The notes under the pieces are model-generated. The model made no database searches and was not told the origin of the DNA. It worked only from the letters and a program-made list of their open reading frames with translations. The position numbers and the translations under genes are program-made. From assembly GCA_002007465.1 (NCBI GenBank), contig LNAC01000136.1, positions 1,757,638-1,821,637 of the forward strand: a stretch of DNA of 64,000 nt. The letters are read 5' to 3'. The DNA comes from Ailurus styani. Its lineage: Eukaryota > Chordata > Mammalia > Carnivora > Ailuridae. This document shows, one piece after another, positions 21,991 through 33,303 of the stretch; within the stretch, counting starts at the first letter, position 1, and each line of letters begins with the position of its first letter.

Positions 21991-22951
21991 AATTTGTTAC
22001 TGGCTTCATAGTTGGAACGTCGAATGTACGTTGCCCAAGCAATGCCAATTCTGTTTCCTAACACAATTTGTACAGCATTGTGCTTCAGGTATATTATGAG
22101 CATTGATGGATTGATTTGATCATCTAAGTTTAATGTGTAATATTGTCTTGATAGGAAAATTCACTTCAAGATCCAGCGAGTGGATTTGTAAATTAACTTT
22201 TAGACTATGTCTTTCTGGTCAGTTGGGTACGGTGGGCACTCCATAAATGTGATGACTTATTTTTAACGACCACAGTAACATAAACAGATCATAAATCGAC
22301 ACACATAGTCCATGAGGTCTTTCTGGATCTCTTCAGGGCATGTCTGTCAAGGCCTTTCAGAAAACCGGTATCACAGCAGAGGTTTTTACAGAGGATTGAG
22401 GGAGTTGGTTAAACGGGCGTAAAGGGAACCATTGCAGTAACGGGGAGGTAGCAAGGGCAGAAGCAGCTGCCTCAGGGAGAGCTGGAGAGAAGGAGCTAGT
22501 ACCGGAAACTAAGAGCTGCCTGCTTGCCAGAAGGCCCCCTGGGGAGCTGGGACTCAGGCCTCTAAGGAAGGGGTGGGACCCAACTGGTGGTAATATTTTC
22601 TGAAGGCACGTGCTGAGGCTGGACCTGAGAGGATGGATTAAATACTAGAAATTAGAACCAACTGCTGGGGGGAGGGGAAGGGGAGCCGAGGGAAGGGGGG
22701 AACATCGAGGGAAGGGGGGAACATCGCTTGGTGACAATGGCAGGCGGGGCAGGCAAATGTAAAGGAGCAAGTCCCTTTTCCCTTCCTCTCCTGCAGCGCC
22801 TGCTATTGGCAAAACCTTCACAGAAAACATGCAGAGCCGCAGCCTCAGCGAACGAGTACCTTAGACATACCTTAATAACCAGCAGAAAGAGCAAACTCAT
22901 GATTATCAATACCAACGATCCTCATGTTACAGATGGAGGGGAGTGCTAATA
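21991..22951. other. Mostly single-copy DNA, no gene
   Basis: A MIR-like end near 22230-22260 and a G-rich stretch at 22660-22735 containing a 19-base tandem repeat. The two overlapping frames at 22645-22915 have no recognisable domain. Confidence 0.5.
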
Positions 22952-22966
22952 ATAAATGGAGCTCTT

Positions 22967-23161
22967 TTTTTTTTTTTTAAGATTTTATTTATTTGACAGA
23001 GAGAGATCAGATCACAAGTAGGCAGAGAGGCAGGTAGAGAGAGGAGGAAGCAGGCTCCCCGCTGAGCAGAGAGCCCGATGCGGGGCTCGATCCCAGGACC
23101 CTGAGATCATGACCAGAGCCGAAAGCAGAGGCTTTAACCCACTGAGCCACCCAGGCGCCCC
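22967..23161 (-). mobile_element. Young CAN SINE with 15-base target duplication
   Basis: ATAAATGGAGCTCTT at 22952-22966 and 23162-23176. Confidence 0.97.
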
Positions 23162-23223
23162 ATAAATGGAGCTCTTATACTGATGGTTAATACAATTGTA
23201 ATACATTTTTTAAAAATATCATA

Positions 23224-23410
23224 GGGGTGCTTGGGGGACTCAGTCCTTTGAGTGTCCCACTCTTGATTTCAGCTCAGGTCATGATCTTGGGGTCATGGGA
23301 TCAAGGCCCTCCTTGTGCTTGTGCTCAGCGGGGAGTCTGCTTGGGATTCTCTCTCCCCCCCCAACCCCCCTCCCACGCTCTCTCTCTCAAATAAATAAAT
23401 CTTTAAGAAA
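23224..23410 (+). mobile_element. CAN SINE, diverged
   Basis: The head has several changes (GGGTGCTTGGGGGACTCAG), the middle is C-rich and the tail is AAATAAATAAATC. Confidence 0.9.
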
Positions 23411-23929
23411 ATTTATCATAATAAAACTGTGGTTAAAAGTACAACTCAAATAAGAGACAACGTTGAATCTGACCCAAATCCTGTGCTCCCAGAAGACAGT
23501 GACGGTTAAAGAAACTCCCACACCCACACCCCTTTGTGTTCCGGGAAACAGCCTTCTGCGAAAAATCACCACCTTTCCCCAAATGACTTAGGTGAGACTC
23601 ACGGAGAACTCCCTTGTTTTGTCTATGACAAGGTCAGACACAGACCATCCACATTCCCTTTGTGTCTCAGAAATGATCAGCTGAGCCGTTTGTCCCCAAT
23701 GAGTAATCGGCACAAAGTGCCTGCTCGCTTTACTTGATGAAACTTTATTCAAGCTTCCCTCCTTCCCACGCCTTTCAGCTTTCATCCACCCTCAGCCTAA
23801 GCCAGCAGTGGGATGAAGAATACACACCTAACGGCCCCTGCCAAGAAGCCCCTTCCTAGCTGACTTCAAAGCAACCTTTTTTGACCCAACTGTCACCTGC
23901 CACCTGTTCCTCCATCTCCAAGACCTGTT

Positions 23930-25290
23930 TTTTCTAGCCTCCTTGGCTCCTCATAAAAGAAAAGCGTTTTACTGCCTGACCTTTCAGAAGCTTGCAGATC
24001 TTATAATCAAACCAGTCTCCCCATGACAACCCCTCTCCCCCAAGTGCAGTAAGCCCTTCCCCTAGGTGCAAGAATTTTTTAGAATGAAGTCTCTGCCTTC
24101 CCTAGGTCCAGGTTTGTTGTTTATTGGACAGTTTTCTGGGGCTATGACTTGGCTCAAGAGTAGAACTTACCTAGGGATCGCCACCATGCCACACCTTGCA
24201 AAGCAACAAGGTATAATGATATACCTTGTTCTGCAATTTGAGGATCCGTCCCTGAGTTCACCTCTCAAGCTAATGTTCTGGATGTCCTGTCTATTGAAGC
24301 ACAGTAACAGCAAAGATTTTCTTTGGCCTTCTCGTGAGGCGTCTTCTGTTTTTTCTGGGTTCCTCAACCCAGGGACCGTGGGAGAGTCTTACTCAAGTGA
24401 GACTCTCAGCTTCTTCATAGTTTATGTCCTCAGGTTGATCCCACAGGTAACTCTTACTCTCTGAGGTAACTTCTCTTCTTCTCTCCCATGTCATCACGGC
24501 CCTAGTTCAGTTTAATATCTTCAAGAATTGGCAAAATTGACTGAAGGCAATTTAGAACTTCAAAGGCTTCTTTGGGAAATTCGGGATCTCCCCAGACTGA
24601 GTCATCTGAGACTTCTCTCTTCCCAGCATCCTCTCCCCTTCCTTTTTAGCACCTTAACCTTTTCTTGAGCGCCCTTAAATCCTTTGATCTGTCCACCTTC
24701 AACACATCTGCCTCCTCTAACCCTTAGGCACCCCTGCCACACCCTTCCCTGCCCACTCCAGTCCTTCAACACATCATCATTTGAGATTTGGGCCCCTTCT
24801 GCTCTGCTCACCTCCTCTTCGCCCCATTGGTGAGGGAAGAGTCTCCTCCCCTTAATAGGACAAGATGGCCAAGCACATGACACCTTGTACGGGACAGATG
24901 AGACTGATAGTTCATTAATCATAGAGACTCTTTTAAGAGTGTGATCTTTGTAACTACCTCTCAACAGATGGTTCAGCCAATCTTGCAAGAATAATACCAG
25001 CAAGAGGCCTCGGGAAACTATTTCTTTGTCCCTGACTTGCTCTGCTCAGGAGGTTTATGATTGCCTGTGAGTTGTTCAGTGATAAATAATACTCATTCAG
25101 CTTGAACCAAAGGGGAAAAATGACAATGCTGAACTATCTCAGAGCTCGTGCTCCAGAGAAGCGGTGATGATTAAAGAAATCTCCCCACATTTTTGAAATA
25201 GTCCTCCTCTCCTTGCAATAATCCTTTGGAATAAAGTCTCTCCTTGCCGAAATCTGGATTGTTTATTTTGACAAAAGCTGCAAAATTAGT
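23930..25290 (+). mobile_element. Possible old ERV/LTR region
   Basis: Two stretches resemble each other and the 3' part of an LTR: GAATGAAGTCTCTGCCTTCCC...TTGTTTATTGGACA (24080-24132) and GAATAAAGTCTCTCCTTGCCG...TTGTTTATTTTGACA (25229-25272), the second with an intact AATAAA. They could be two LTR ends around a decayed interior. The 132-codon frame between them (24066-24464) shows no retroviral motif that I recognise. Confidence 0.35.
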
Positions 25291-25509
25291 TTTCAATCAG
25301 TTGAAAAATGCAACAGAATTACCTTGCCTGAAATAAGAGAAAGATGTAAAAGAGTACGGTGTCACTCTCAAAGCGTGAAGATGGAGAAAGCAAATTCAAT
25401 AGTAAGTGTACAGTTGAGGGAAAAAAGGTTGACCCTCAAGCATACAAATTCCATGCTGAATTAAAACTGAAATTTGTTTTTAAAACCCATAAGACCTATC
25501 TTAAAATTT

Positions 25510-25577
25510 AAAAGAAGAGGGAGAGGAAGAAGGAAAAGGAGAAGAAGAGGAAGAAGAGGAAGAAAGAAAAGAAATAA
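25510..25577. repeat. GAA/GGA-rich purine tract
   Basis: Almost all A/G on the plus strand with GAAGAGGAAGAAGAGG units. Confidence 0.95.
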
Positions 25578-25671
25578 TTTAGGAACAGGTGGCCTTTCTC
25601 AGAATGGTAACAAAACTGAAAGTCACAGAAAAGCTTGATGGACTTCGTACATTGAAAATGTTAAATGTGTG

Positions 25672-25865
25672 GGCGCCTGGGTGGCTCAGTGGGTTAAAGC
25701 CTCTGCCTTCGGCCCAGGTCATGATCTCAGGGTCCTGGGATCCAGCCCTGCATCCCGCTCTCTGCTCAGCAGGGAGCCTGCTTCCTCCTCTCTCTCTGCC
25801 TGCCTCTCTGCCTACTTGTGATCTCTCTCTGTCAAAATAAATAAATAAAATCTTTAAAAAAAAAA
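25672..25865 (+). mobile_element. Young CAN SINE with 12-base target duplication
   Basis: GTTAAATGTGTG at 25660-25671 and 25866-25877. Confidence 0.97.
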
Positions 25866-25956
25866 GTTAAATGTGTGCCCAGCAAAGGACATAAACACAC
25901 TTAAGGGCCAAAAACAAACAAGAAACTAAATGCAGTGGTACATAAGCAAAATTTTC

Positions 25957-26160
25957 TTTTTTTTTTTTTAAGATTTTATTTATTTATTTGACACAGAGAG
26001 GGAGAGAGGTCACAAGTAGGCAGAGAGGCAGGCAGAGAGAGAGGAGGAAGCAGGCTCCCTGCTGAGCAGAGAGCCTGATGTGGGGCTCCATCCCAGGACC
26101 CTGAGATCATGACCTGGGCTGAAGGCAGAGGCTTTAACCCACTGAGCCACCCAGGTACCC
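25957..26160 (-). mobile_element. CAN SINE, minus strand
   Basis: Long T run, GACACAGAGAGGGAGAGAGG, ending CCACCCAGGTACCCC. Confidence 0.95.
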
Positions 26161-26229
26161 CAAAAGTTAATTTTCTTAATGAAGACTACTTTACAAATAA
26201 ACTTTTCATACAAATAGCAACATGCCCCA

Positions 26230-27100
26230 GGAGAAGGATAGGCAAAGGACATGATTGGAGAATTCACAAAAGAAGAAACCCTTATGTAAAGATGCTCAAC
26301 TTAAATAAAAGTCCATGAACTGCAAATTAAAACAAGAAATCATTTTTCTCCTATCAGGTCGGCAAAGTTGAAAAAGACTGATAAGCCTCATATAGATGAG
26401 GGCATAGGGATGTAGGCTTCTGTAACTGCTGTCGGAAGGAAAACTTGTCCTCTACAGTGTGAGGTTCCTTTGAATGGTTGGGGGGCCTGCAAATTAAGTG
26501 ACAATAACCAGACTGACAGGAGACAGGATAATGTTCGTTCTTAAGAGCCTGTGAGAGTTGTAATGAGTAACTGTGAGAGAGATAAAGGTTTACATGTCAC
26601 CTATATAAGGGGCCATTAGGACTTCAGTGAGTGGGAGGGTATGGAAGGTTCAGTTGAACTTCTGGATGCTAATGGCAGCTGTCAATTTGCACTTCCATAT
26701 GCTAAGGGTCATTCTTTTCCCAATAGGGAAACTCCCTCTGACGGGGCTCTCTGGCAGGTGTGTTTTCCAGAGGCTCTGCTTTATTATAGATAATATTTTC
26801 TTCTGCAGTTAATAATTGTTCAGATACGCTCAGTGTCAGGTAATTTTCATACCATTTTGAGGTGTTACCAATCACGGCTGATGTCACTGCCCTCAGTGGT
26901 ACAGATTCCTATAGCTGTCTGGAAAGGGCTGTCGGACAGTGTGAAAACATAACAATCATTGATCTAGGAATTTACCCATTGTGAGGAATTTCCCAAGTGC
27001 ACAAAGATTTTTTTAAAAAGGATGTTCATTGATTATATTATAAATATTGGAAAAATTAAGGTTTGTTAAAAGATAATTTTCAGAAAAATTTACCTCAGGA
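26230..27100 (+). mobile_element. Old L1-type LINE, interrupted by an LTR
   Basis: L1 3' sense pieces on both sides: CACAAAAGAAGAAACCCTTATG, GGTCGGCAAAGTTGAAAAAG before 26429, then ATCTAGGAATTTACCCATTG and AGGATGTTCATTGATTATATT after 26904. Confidence 0.65.
26430..26903 (-). mobile_element. ERVL-like solo LTR, minus strand
   Basis: Begins TGTCGGAAGGAAAACTTGTCC and ends about GTGGTACA, interrupting an L1. Its start matches in pattern the inverted LTR ends at 28889-29530, so these probably belong to related families. A CTATATAAGG box lies inside, but its orientation relative to the LTR is unclear. Confidence 0.45.
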
Positions 27101-27448
27101 AAAGGTAAAATCATGATTCATACAGATATAAAAAAGGGTATGTTAAAGATGTGAGGGGATCAGGCAAATGTTATAACCAGGTTCAAAGGAAGAGTCAAAA
27201 CATACAGGTTTATTTAGAGTATAAGAATACTGAGATGAATTACAAGTGAAGACAAGTGATTTTTTCACAGGAATGGGGCTAGGGAAGTCAATCAAATCAC
27301 TACCACACAAGACAGAATTTACATATCTATTAGTTACCTACAACTTATAAAGAGTAGCAAGTAGCTTAAAGATTAGAAATCAAGCTAGACTTTATACCCC
27401 AAGTGGTATGCTACAGACAATGTATAGTGCTTCATAGAAACACTATTT

Positions 27449-27579
27449 CTTTTTTAAGTAGGCACCATACCCAGCTCCCAGCATGGAGCCCAAAGCAGGG
27501 TTTGAACCCATGACCCTGAGATCAAGACCTGAACCGAAATCAAGAGTCAGCTGCCTAACTGAGCCACCCAGTTTCCCCA
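27449..27579 (-). mobile_element. Old short CAN SINE, minus strand
   Basis: TTTTTTAAGTAGGCACCATAC, GGTTTGAACCCATGACCC, end CTGAGCCACCCAGTTTCCCC. Imperfect flanking duplication AAACACTATTTCT / AAACAGTATTTCA. Confidence 0.88.
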
Positions 27580-27949
27580 AAACAGTATTTCATTTTTAAA
27601 CAGTTTTTACTAATAGAAAATGGTTGTTAGGTTGCACTGATACCATGCAACTGAAAAAAAATGGTAGGGATATCACGCTATATTGTCCTACAAAGTAAAG
27701 TTACTGTATCATTAGATTTAAAATAAGAACAATCGCTTTGTGTATAATTATTTCTCATGATGAAAGATAGAGACAAATAACGCAGAAGCAGTCATTTCCA
27801 GGAATTTTTACTTTCCACTTCTTAATGTTTGGGTTAAAATATATACATATGTATAGGTAGATACAGATATAGATATATAAACATTTTTTACAACTATCAT
27901 AGCTTTAAAAAGATATTTCCCTTTGGAAAAATAATGCAAATACATGATT

Positions 27950-28880
27950 AAACTAGCCAGTAGTACATTAAACATTTATGTAAAATAGAAAAAAAATTTA
28001 CAGTGAGAAGACGCCTATCAGGATGTTTATCGGAAGAAATCAACTTGAAAGTAGTAATTGTCTAAATGGAAAAACAAATTGTGGCATATTCTTGCAGTGG
28101 CATACTGCTCTGAAAATCAATGAAAGGAATCCTCATTGAGAATGAAGCCGGGAGGCCAGTAGAGGAAGCCCTCACAGTCTACCACTTGTGGTCAGTTGTA
28201 GACCGAACAGGAAGAGCCAGGCCTTGCAGGGTGAATACCACTTTACCATCCCAGTAGGAGGAAGAAAGGCTTTCCTCCACCCCTAGGCAATGAGCGATTC
28301 AGCCGCTGAAAAGCCATTACACTTCCAACTCCCCCTTTACTCCAATGGACGTTTTGTTCATAACATCCATCTCAACGTCCTCCCCCCACCCGCATAAGAG
28401 AGTGGTCCCCTCCTGTGTTCTGCGCATCTGCCTGTGGTTTTGCTATAGCTTGCTTGTCCTGGATTGCAATTCTTGCTGTTCTGAATAACCCATTTTACTG
28501 GTAAAATAAAACCGGCAGTTTAAATAAGACTGGCGGTTTTATTTTTATAGTTTAACATTACCTAGTTCAGCGGTAGCAGGGTGGGAGTCAGGAGTGGAGT
28601 CACACAACAGTATAGATGAATCTCACAGACCTTATGCCGTGCTAAAGATCCCAAACACAAAAGAGAACATACTGTTTGATTCATATTTACATATTTGAAA
28701 GCTTGAACAGGTGAATTTATAGTGACAGAAAGGCAGATAGTTGTCTGGGACTGAGGGGAGTGGGCTTACTTTTCAAGATAATTGAAATGTTCTTTATTGT
28801 GATCATGGTAGCAATGACATGGGTACATACATTTCTCAAAACTCATTGCGCTATCCACTTAAAATGGATGTATTTTATTG
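27950..28880 (+). mobile_element. Old L1 3' region, interrupted by an LTR-like insert
   Basis: GTGGCATATTCTTGCAGTGGC before and GATGAATCTCACAGACCTTATG, ATACTGTTTGATTCATATTTAC, GGCAGATAGTTGTCTGGGACTG after the insert are consecutive parts of an L1 3' end. Confidence 0.7.
28130..28600 (+). mobile_element. LTR-like insertion inside an L1
   Basis: About 470 bases splitting an L1. The right part has promoter and polyadenylation-like layout: GCTTGCTTGTCCTGGATTGC, GAATAACCCATTTTACTGG, GTAAAATAAAACCGGCAG. Typical of an ERV solo LTR; family not named, exact ends uncertain. Confidence 0.45.
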
Positions 28881-28888
28881 CGTTTGTA

Positions 28889-29530
28889 AGGGAGAAAAAT
28901 AATTTCCCCTCTACCCTTTTAGGTTCTTGGCCGAGACAGCCCTGTAATACAAGATAGATTAACAGGGAGAAAACAAACAAATTTAATAAACATGTATACC
29001 TCCTGTAGGAGCCATGGGCAAGCTACCCCAAGACAGATCTTTTTGGCATGCAGATCATGCTGAGCTGAAAACAATCAAAGCCCAAAAGACTCAGAAAGAA
29101 ACTTCGACCTACCCCCATACTGCCTAAAGAGTTTAGAGGACCTGCAGGAAGAGAGTTATCATCACAGGTAACTACACGGTAATATGAACTAGATATGGGA
29201 GGCAGGGAGGAACCTAGGCTTGTCAGTCCAAGTTCTCCTCCATGTCCCATTGTTTCTGAAGAGCCCAGCAAACATTTCTTTACCAAACATTTACCTTTTT
29301 CTCATTTTTCTGTGAATTCTATTCCCTCCCTTTAAAGTACCAGGTTCCTTTCCCCTTGTCCTTAGTTCAGGGTGGCAGATATACCTCATTTTGCCTGTCT
29401 ATGTCTATGTGGATTCCACAGATAAACAAAATTAAGTTTGATCTTCTCTGATCTGTCTTATGTCGATTTAATTTAGTCCGGTTAGAGGAACCTTGATAGA
29501 CAGAGGAAAATTTTTTCCTCCCTGACAGGA
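28889..29530. mobile_element. Two ERVL-like LTR fragments in inverted orientation
   Basis: The left end (GGGAGAAAAATAATTTCCCC...) read on the minus strand resembles the right end (...GAGGAAAATTTTTTCCTCCC) read on the plus strand over about 75 bases. This implies a minus-strand fragment from 28889 and a plus-strand fragment ending near 29530. The junction is not visible; about 29290 is a guess. Confidence 0.45.
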
Positions 29531-30216
29531 GATAGCCAAGAAAGTGGGGTAACTCCTTGAAATGGCCCAAGGCCCCCCCCTTAAATGCCATCACTAGCAA
29601 AAGATAAAAGATGTTGCAGGGGTGGGGGGTAGTTACGGGAAGTTTCAGAAAAAGCACAGTAAATGAGGTAAGGTTTTCAAGTAGATTTAAGTTGCTGCTT
29701 TCTCCGTTGTTAAGTTTCTATAGTTTTAGTCATTTTTCTTTTCCTGGTACAGAGAGGGAGAGACCCTTACAGATGGTGATTTCCCTTATAAATGCAAATA
29801 TCTTTTACAAAAGATAGCTTCTACAGGGTTTTCAGAGCTACTCCTGTGTCTGCTGTTTCTCAAAAATAACCAGATCAAGATAATCTTTATGTCTAAGAGG
29901 CATATGTTGGGGTGACAAATTCTGTTCTCCTTCATATGTAAACTGTACCTCAATAAAATTGATTTAAAAAAATACCTGTTTGAGAAAACTAGAAGGGGTA
30001 AACAAAGCGGGGGAGAGCATATATTAGGCAGGATCTGAACACACTGAGTTTGTAATGCTGATAAGCTCTCCAGGAGCAGAGAGGCTCTAGGCTTCTGGAA
30101 ACATGCCCAGACTCCAGTGTTTCCTACATGTGGTTTCCTTAGAAGCCACATGGAAAAGGATGGTGCAGCCATGACACTAAATGTACTCTTCTGGGTGTGA
30201 GAGGGCCCGAGGAGAA

Positions 30217-30651
30217 GTTGTGCGGAATTTGTTTTTTTTAAGGTTTTATTTGGGCACCTGGGTGACTCAGCCGTTAAGCGTCTGCCTTCAGCTCCGGTCA
30301 TGATCCCAGGGTCCTGGGATCGAGCCCCCCATTGGGCTCCCTGCTCTGCGGGAAAGCCTGCCTCTCTGTCTCTCCCACTCCCCCTGCTTGTGTTCCCTCT
30401 CTCGCTGTGTCTCTCTCTGTCAAATAAATAAATAAAACCTTTTTTAAAAAATATTTTATTTACTTATTTGACAGAGAGAGAGAGTGAGAGAGCGAGCTAG
30501 CAGGGGGAGCTGCAGGCTGAGAGGGAAGCGGCTCCCCGCCAAAAAAGGAGCCTGATGCGGGACTCGATCCCAGGACCTTGGGATCATGACCTGAGCCAAA
30601 AGCACATGCTTAGGGTACTGAGCCACCCCGGCGCACGGGTTGTGGGGAATT
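30217..30651. mobile_element. Nested SINE pair: plus SINE inside the tail of a minus SINE
   Basis: The outer duplication GTTGTGCGGAATTT (30217-30230) and GTTGTGGGGAATTT (30638-30651) flanks the whole block. A minus-strand SINE (T-rich start at 30231, body 30440-30637) has a plus-strand SINE (30250-30437) inserted in its poly-T/AT tail. The two bodies are inverted and almost touch, so a transcript could fold into a hairpin of about 180 base pairs. Confidence 0.88.
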
Positions 30652-31020
30652 TTTACGGTTATGAGGCCCTGGCACGGCATAAGAAGGGGAAAGGGTTGGA
30701 GAGTATGGAGGAGAAACAAACGAATGCTGTGTCCTGGACATCAGGGAACGGACTGCTCTGTTAAAGGAGACAAAAGAATCAGGTAGGCTCACAGCATATT
30801 TCCAGCCAAGTACTATAATTCTCATGCTACATGAACAAGAATGTCCCAGATCTGAAATTGTTTAATACTGATTTGCAAGTGGAGGCTGACACGTGGGTGA
30901 GGTGCCCTCTGGTGGTAGACTCTAAAGTCAAATGTTTAAACCAAGTAATGGAGAAATACGATGAAAATCATCTCTAGTTTTTATGTATATTAGATGTGAG
31001 AAGTAAATATAGTCGATTTT

Positions 31021-31214
31021 TTAAAAGATTTTATTTATTTATTTGACAGAGAGAGAGATCACAGGTAGGCAGAGAGGCAGGCAGAGAGACAGGGAGAGGA
31101 GGAAGCAGGCTCCCCGCTGAGCAGAGAGCCCCATGCGGGCCTCGATCCCAGGACGCTGAGATCATGACCTGAGCCTAAGGCAGAGGCTTAACCCGCTGAG
31201 CCACCCAGGTGCCC
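31021..31214 (-). mobile_element. Young CAN SINE with 15-base target duplication
   Basis: AATATAGTCGATTTT at 31006-31020 and 31215-31229. Confidence 0.97.
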
Positions 31215-31334
31215 AATATAGTCGATTTTTACCACGGAAAAAAATCTGCAACACTTAGCTAGTATTTAAAATAAAGAGCCTGGTAGAATTCCATTTCCAG
31301 TCAAGAGGGAATAACAGGGATCAGATTTACCTTC

Positions 31335-31714
31335 CGTTAAAAACAACAGGAACTGAATAGTCAGTTATGCTAAGTTCCATGTCACCGAAACAACACTTAA
31401 TTACAGTTTTGGCTCTCTCAGAAATGGAATCTTAAACCAATCAGAGATCACCCAATCAGCCCTCGTTAGGTAATGTGCCTGACAGACTCCTGACTTCCCC
31501 TAAAGGAATGTAGCCTTGCGATAACAAACTTTTTTTTCCCCCTAGTATAACTTCCTTTTCCTGCTCCTTTCCTGCTTCAAGAAAGTTTTTCATTTTGTAC
31601 AGGTCATCAGAGATCCTTTCTATCTATTAGCGTGGAAGCTGTCCTATTTATAAACCACTGAATGAAACCATTAAGGTCTTCACAATTTCCTCAGTTGAAT
31701 TTTGTGTTTTAACA
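31335..31714 (+). mobile_element. ERV1-like solo LTR, copy 1 of 3
   Basis: A 380-base unit homologous to 53788-54175 and to the minus strand of 52081-52427. Shared landmarks are TATGCTAAG near the start, TTCCTGCTCC in the middle and TTTTAACA at the end. Flanked by CTTC at 31331-31334 and 31715-31718, a 4-base target duplication that suits a gammaretrovirus-like (class I) element. The starting T of the canonical TG is changed to C and the polyadenylation signal is decayed (GAATGAAACC). Confidence 0.8.
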
Positions 31715-32341
31715 CTTCCCATTTGAAATAAGAAGTCATACAAAATATATTAAAATTATTTCTGAAATAATGGTTTTCAGGCAGCACAGGATAGTGATCT
31801 GTGAAAAATAGGAGACAAAGGTGAGGTGCGCCCTGTGATTGTGCTGGGAATGTTTCCAGGCCACCCCTCAAGGAAGGGGAACTTGGGCAGAGTTCAGCGG
31901 GCCTCCTGAGACATAGAGACAGATCAAGGAGGCCAGAGGGGTCAAGTAGTGAGACTCCACAGGGCACAATACTAGAAAGGGGAGAACAACATAGGGAGAG
32001 AACTCCAAAAATCTGCAGAGGCTCTTCTTCAAGTCTTTATCTGAGACTGCATGTTTACGAGGAAACTACCTGAGTCCTAGGAAAGAACCATCTGGAGGTA
32101 GTAGAGGGAACAGTCTCCAGAGCTCACAAAGAGCAGAGAACAGTTCCTGCTTCCACCACCAGAGTGGAAATTGTAATTCAAGAGACATTAGATAAAGCAC
32201 ATTGTAGTGGGGCAAAACTATCCCTGGAGTAACAGTTGTTCTGGTCCCGAGTAGCAAAATTTAAGAGCAAGCTTCAAAAGGATCACACTATTTCCAAGTG
32301 ATTTACCTGTGTCCCAGAAAAGGCAAAGGAAAAAAAAAACC

Positions 32342-32380
32342 ATATATATATATATATATATACATACATACATATATATA
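32342..32380. repeat. (TA)n microsatellite
   Basis: ATATAT and ACATACAT units in the A/T-rich tail of the adjacent minus-strand SINE fragment. Confidence 0.95.
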
Positions 32381-32458
32381 TGCCCCACGTGGGGCTTGAA
32401 CTCACAACCCCAAGATCAAGAGTCGTATGTTCTACCAACTGAGCCACCCAGGCATGCC
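32381..32458 (-). mobile_element. CAN SINE head, minus strand
   Basis: CCCACGTGGGGCTTGAACTC, GATCAAGAGTCGTATGTTC, ACTGAGCCACCCAGGC. The microsatellite at 32342-32380 replaces its usual tail. Confidence 0.9.
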
Positions 32459-33039
32459 CTGGCCAGGAATATTTGTAGGAGTCAAAATATAACTAGCATC
32501 CAACAAAGTAAAATTAACAATGTTTGGCCTTCAATCAAAATTTACTAGGCATGCAAAGAAGCCAGAAAATATGACCCACAATAATAAGGGGGGGAAAATC
32601 AATTTGTAGGAAGAGTTCTTTCTAAATGATGAAAGAAGGACATTTAAGTTATTATAACTGTATCCCATCTGTTCAAGAAGGTAGAGGAAAGATGGAGCAT
32701 GTTAAGTAGCCACAAGGATCATCTAAAATTGGACTTCTAGAGATCAAAAATATCATATCTGAGATGAAAAATATATACGAGCTGGAATTGACAGAAGATT
32801 AGAGAGGAAAGAAGAGAAGATTAGTGTACTTGAAGAAACAGAAATAGAAACTGTAATAGGAATAGAAAACTAATCACAGAGAAAAAAGACTGAAAAAATG
32901 AACAAAGCATCCGTCTGCGGTGGGATCACTTAGTAGCATATTGTATGTGTAATTGGAGTCTTTACAATCCTTTCTATTAACCACTTTGTTTCCAAACTCC
33001 TTTTTCTGCTGTGTCCACTTTCACCATTAAAAAAAAAAA

Positions 33040-33303
33040 AACTCATCCCTCAAACTTCCACCTGCAATCTACTAAAACTACTCTTTTTTTTTTTAAAGAT
33101 TTTTATTTATTCATTTGACACAGAGAGAGAGACTACAAGTAGGCAGAGAGGCAGGCAGAGAGAGAGGAGAGAGGAGAAAGCAGGCTCCCCGCTGAGCAGA
33201 GAGCCCGATGTGGGCCTCGATCCCAGGACCCTGGGATCATGACCTGAGCCGAAGGCNAACTCATCCCTCAAACTTCCACCTGCAATCTACTAAAACTACT
33301 CTT
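33040..33303. repeat. 46-base duplicated flank around a truncated SINE and a single N
   Basis: Bases 33040-33085 recur exactly at 33258-33303. Between them is a minus-strand CAN SINE (33086-33256) that stops abruptly at GCCGAAGGC before its head, then an N at 33257. A 46-base repeat is too long for a SINE target duplication, so contig ends from SINE-bearing and SINE-free alleles were probably joined here. Confidence 0.85.
33086..33256 (-). mobile_element. CAN SINE, minus strand, cut at an assembly join
   Basis: Tail and body are normal; roughly the 35-base head is missing at the N. Confidence 0.93.

Noticed and set aside
24066..24464. 132-codon frame, with a Kozak-like GCCACCATGCC at 24180-24190
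   Set aside because: No recognisable protein; it lies between two LTR-like stretches, and the Kozak match alone is not evidence.
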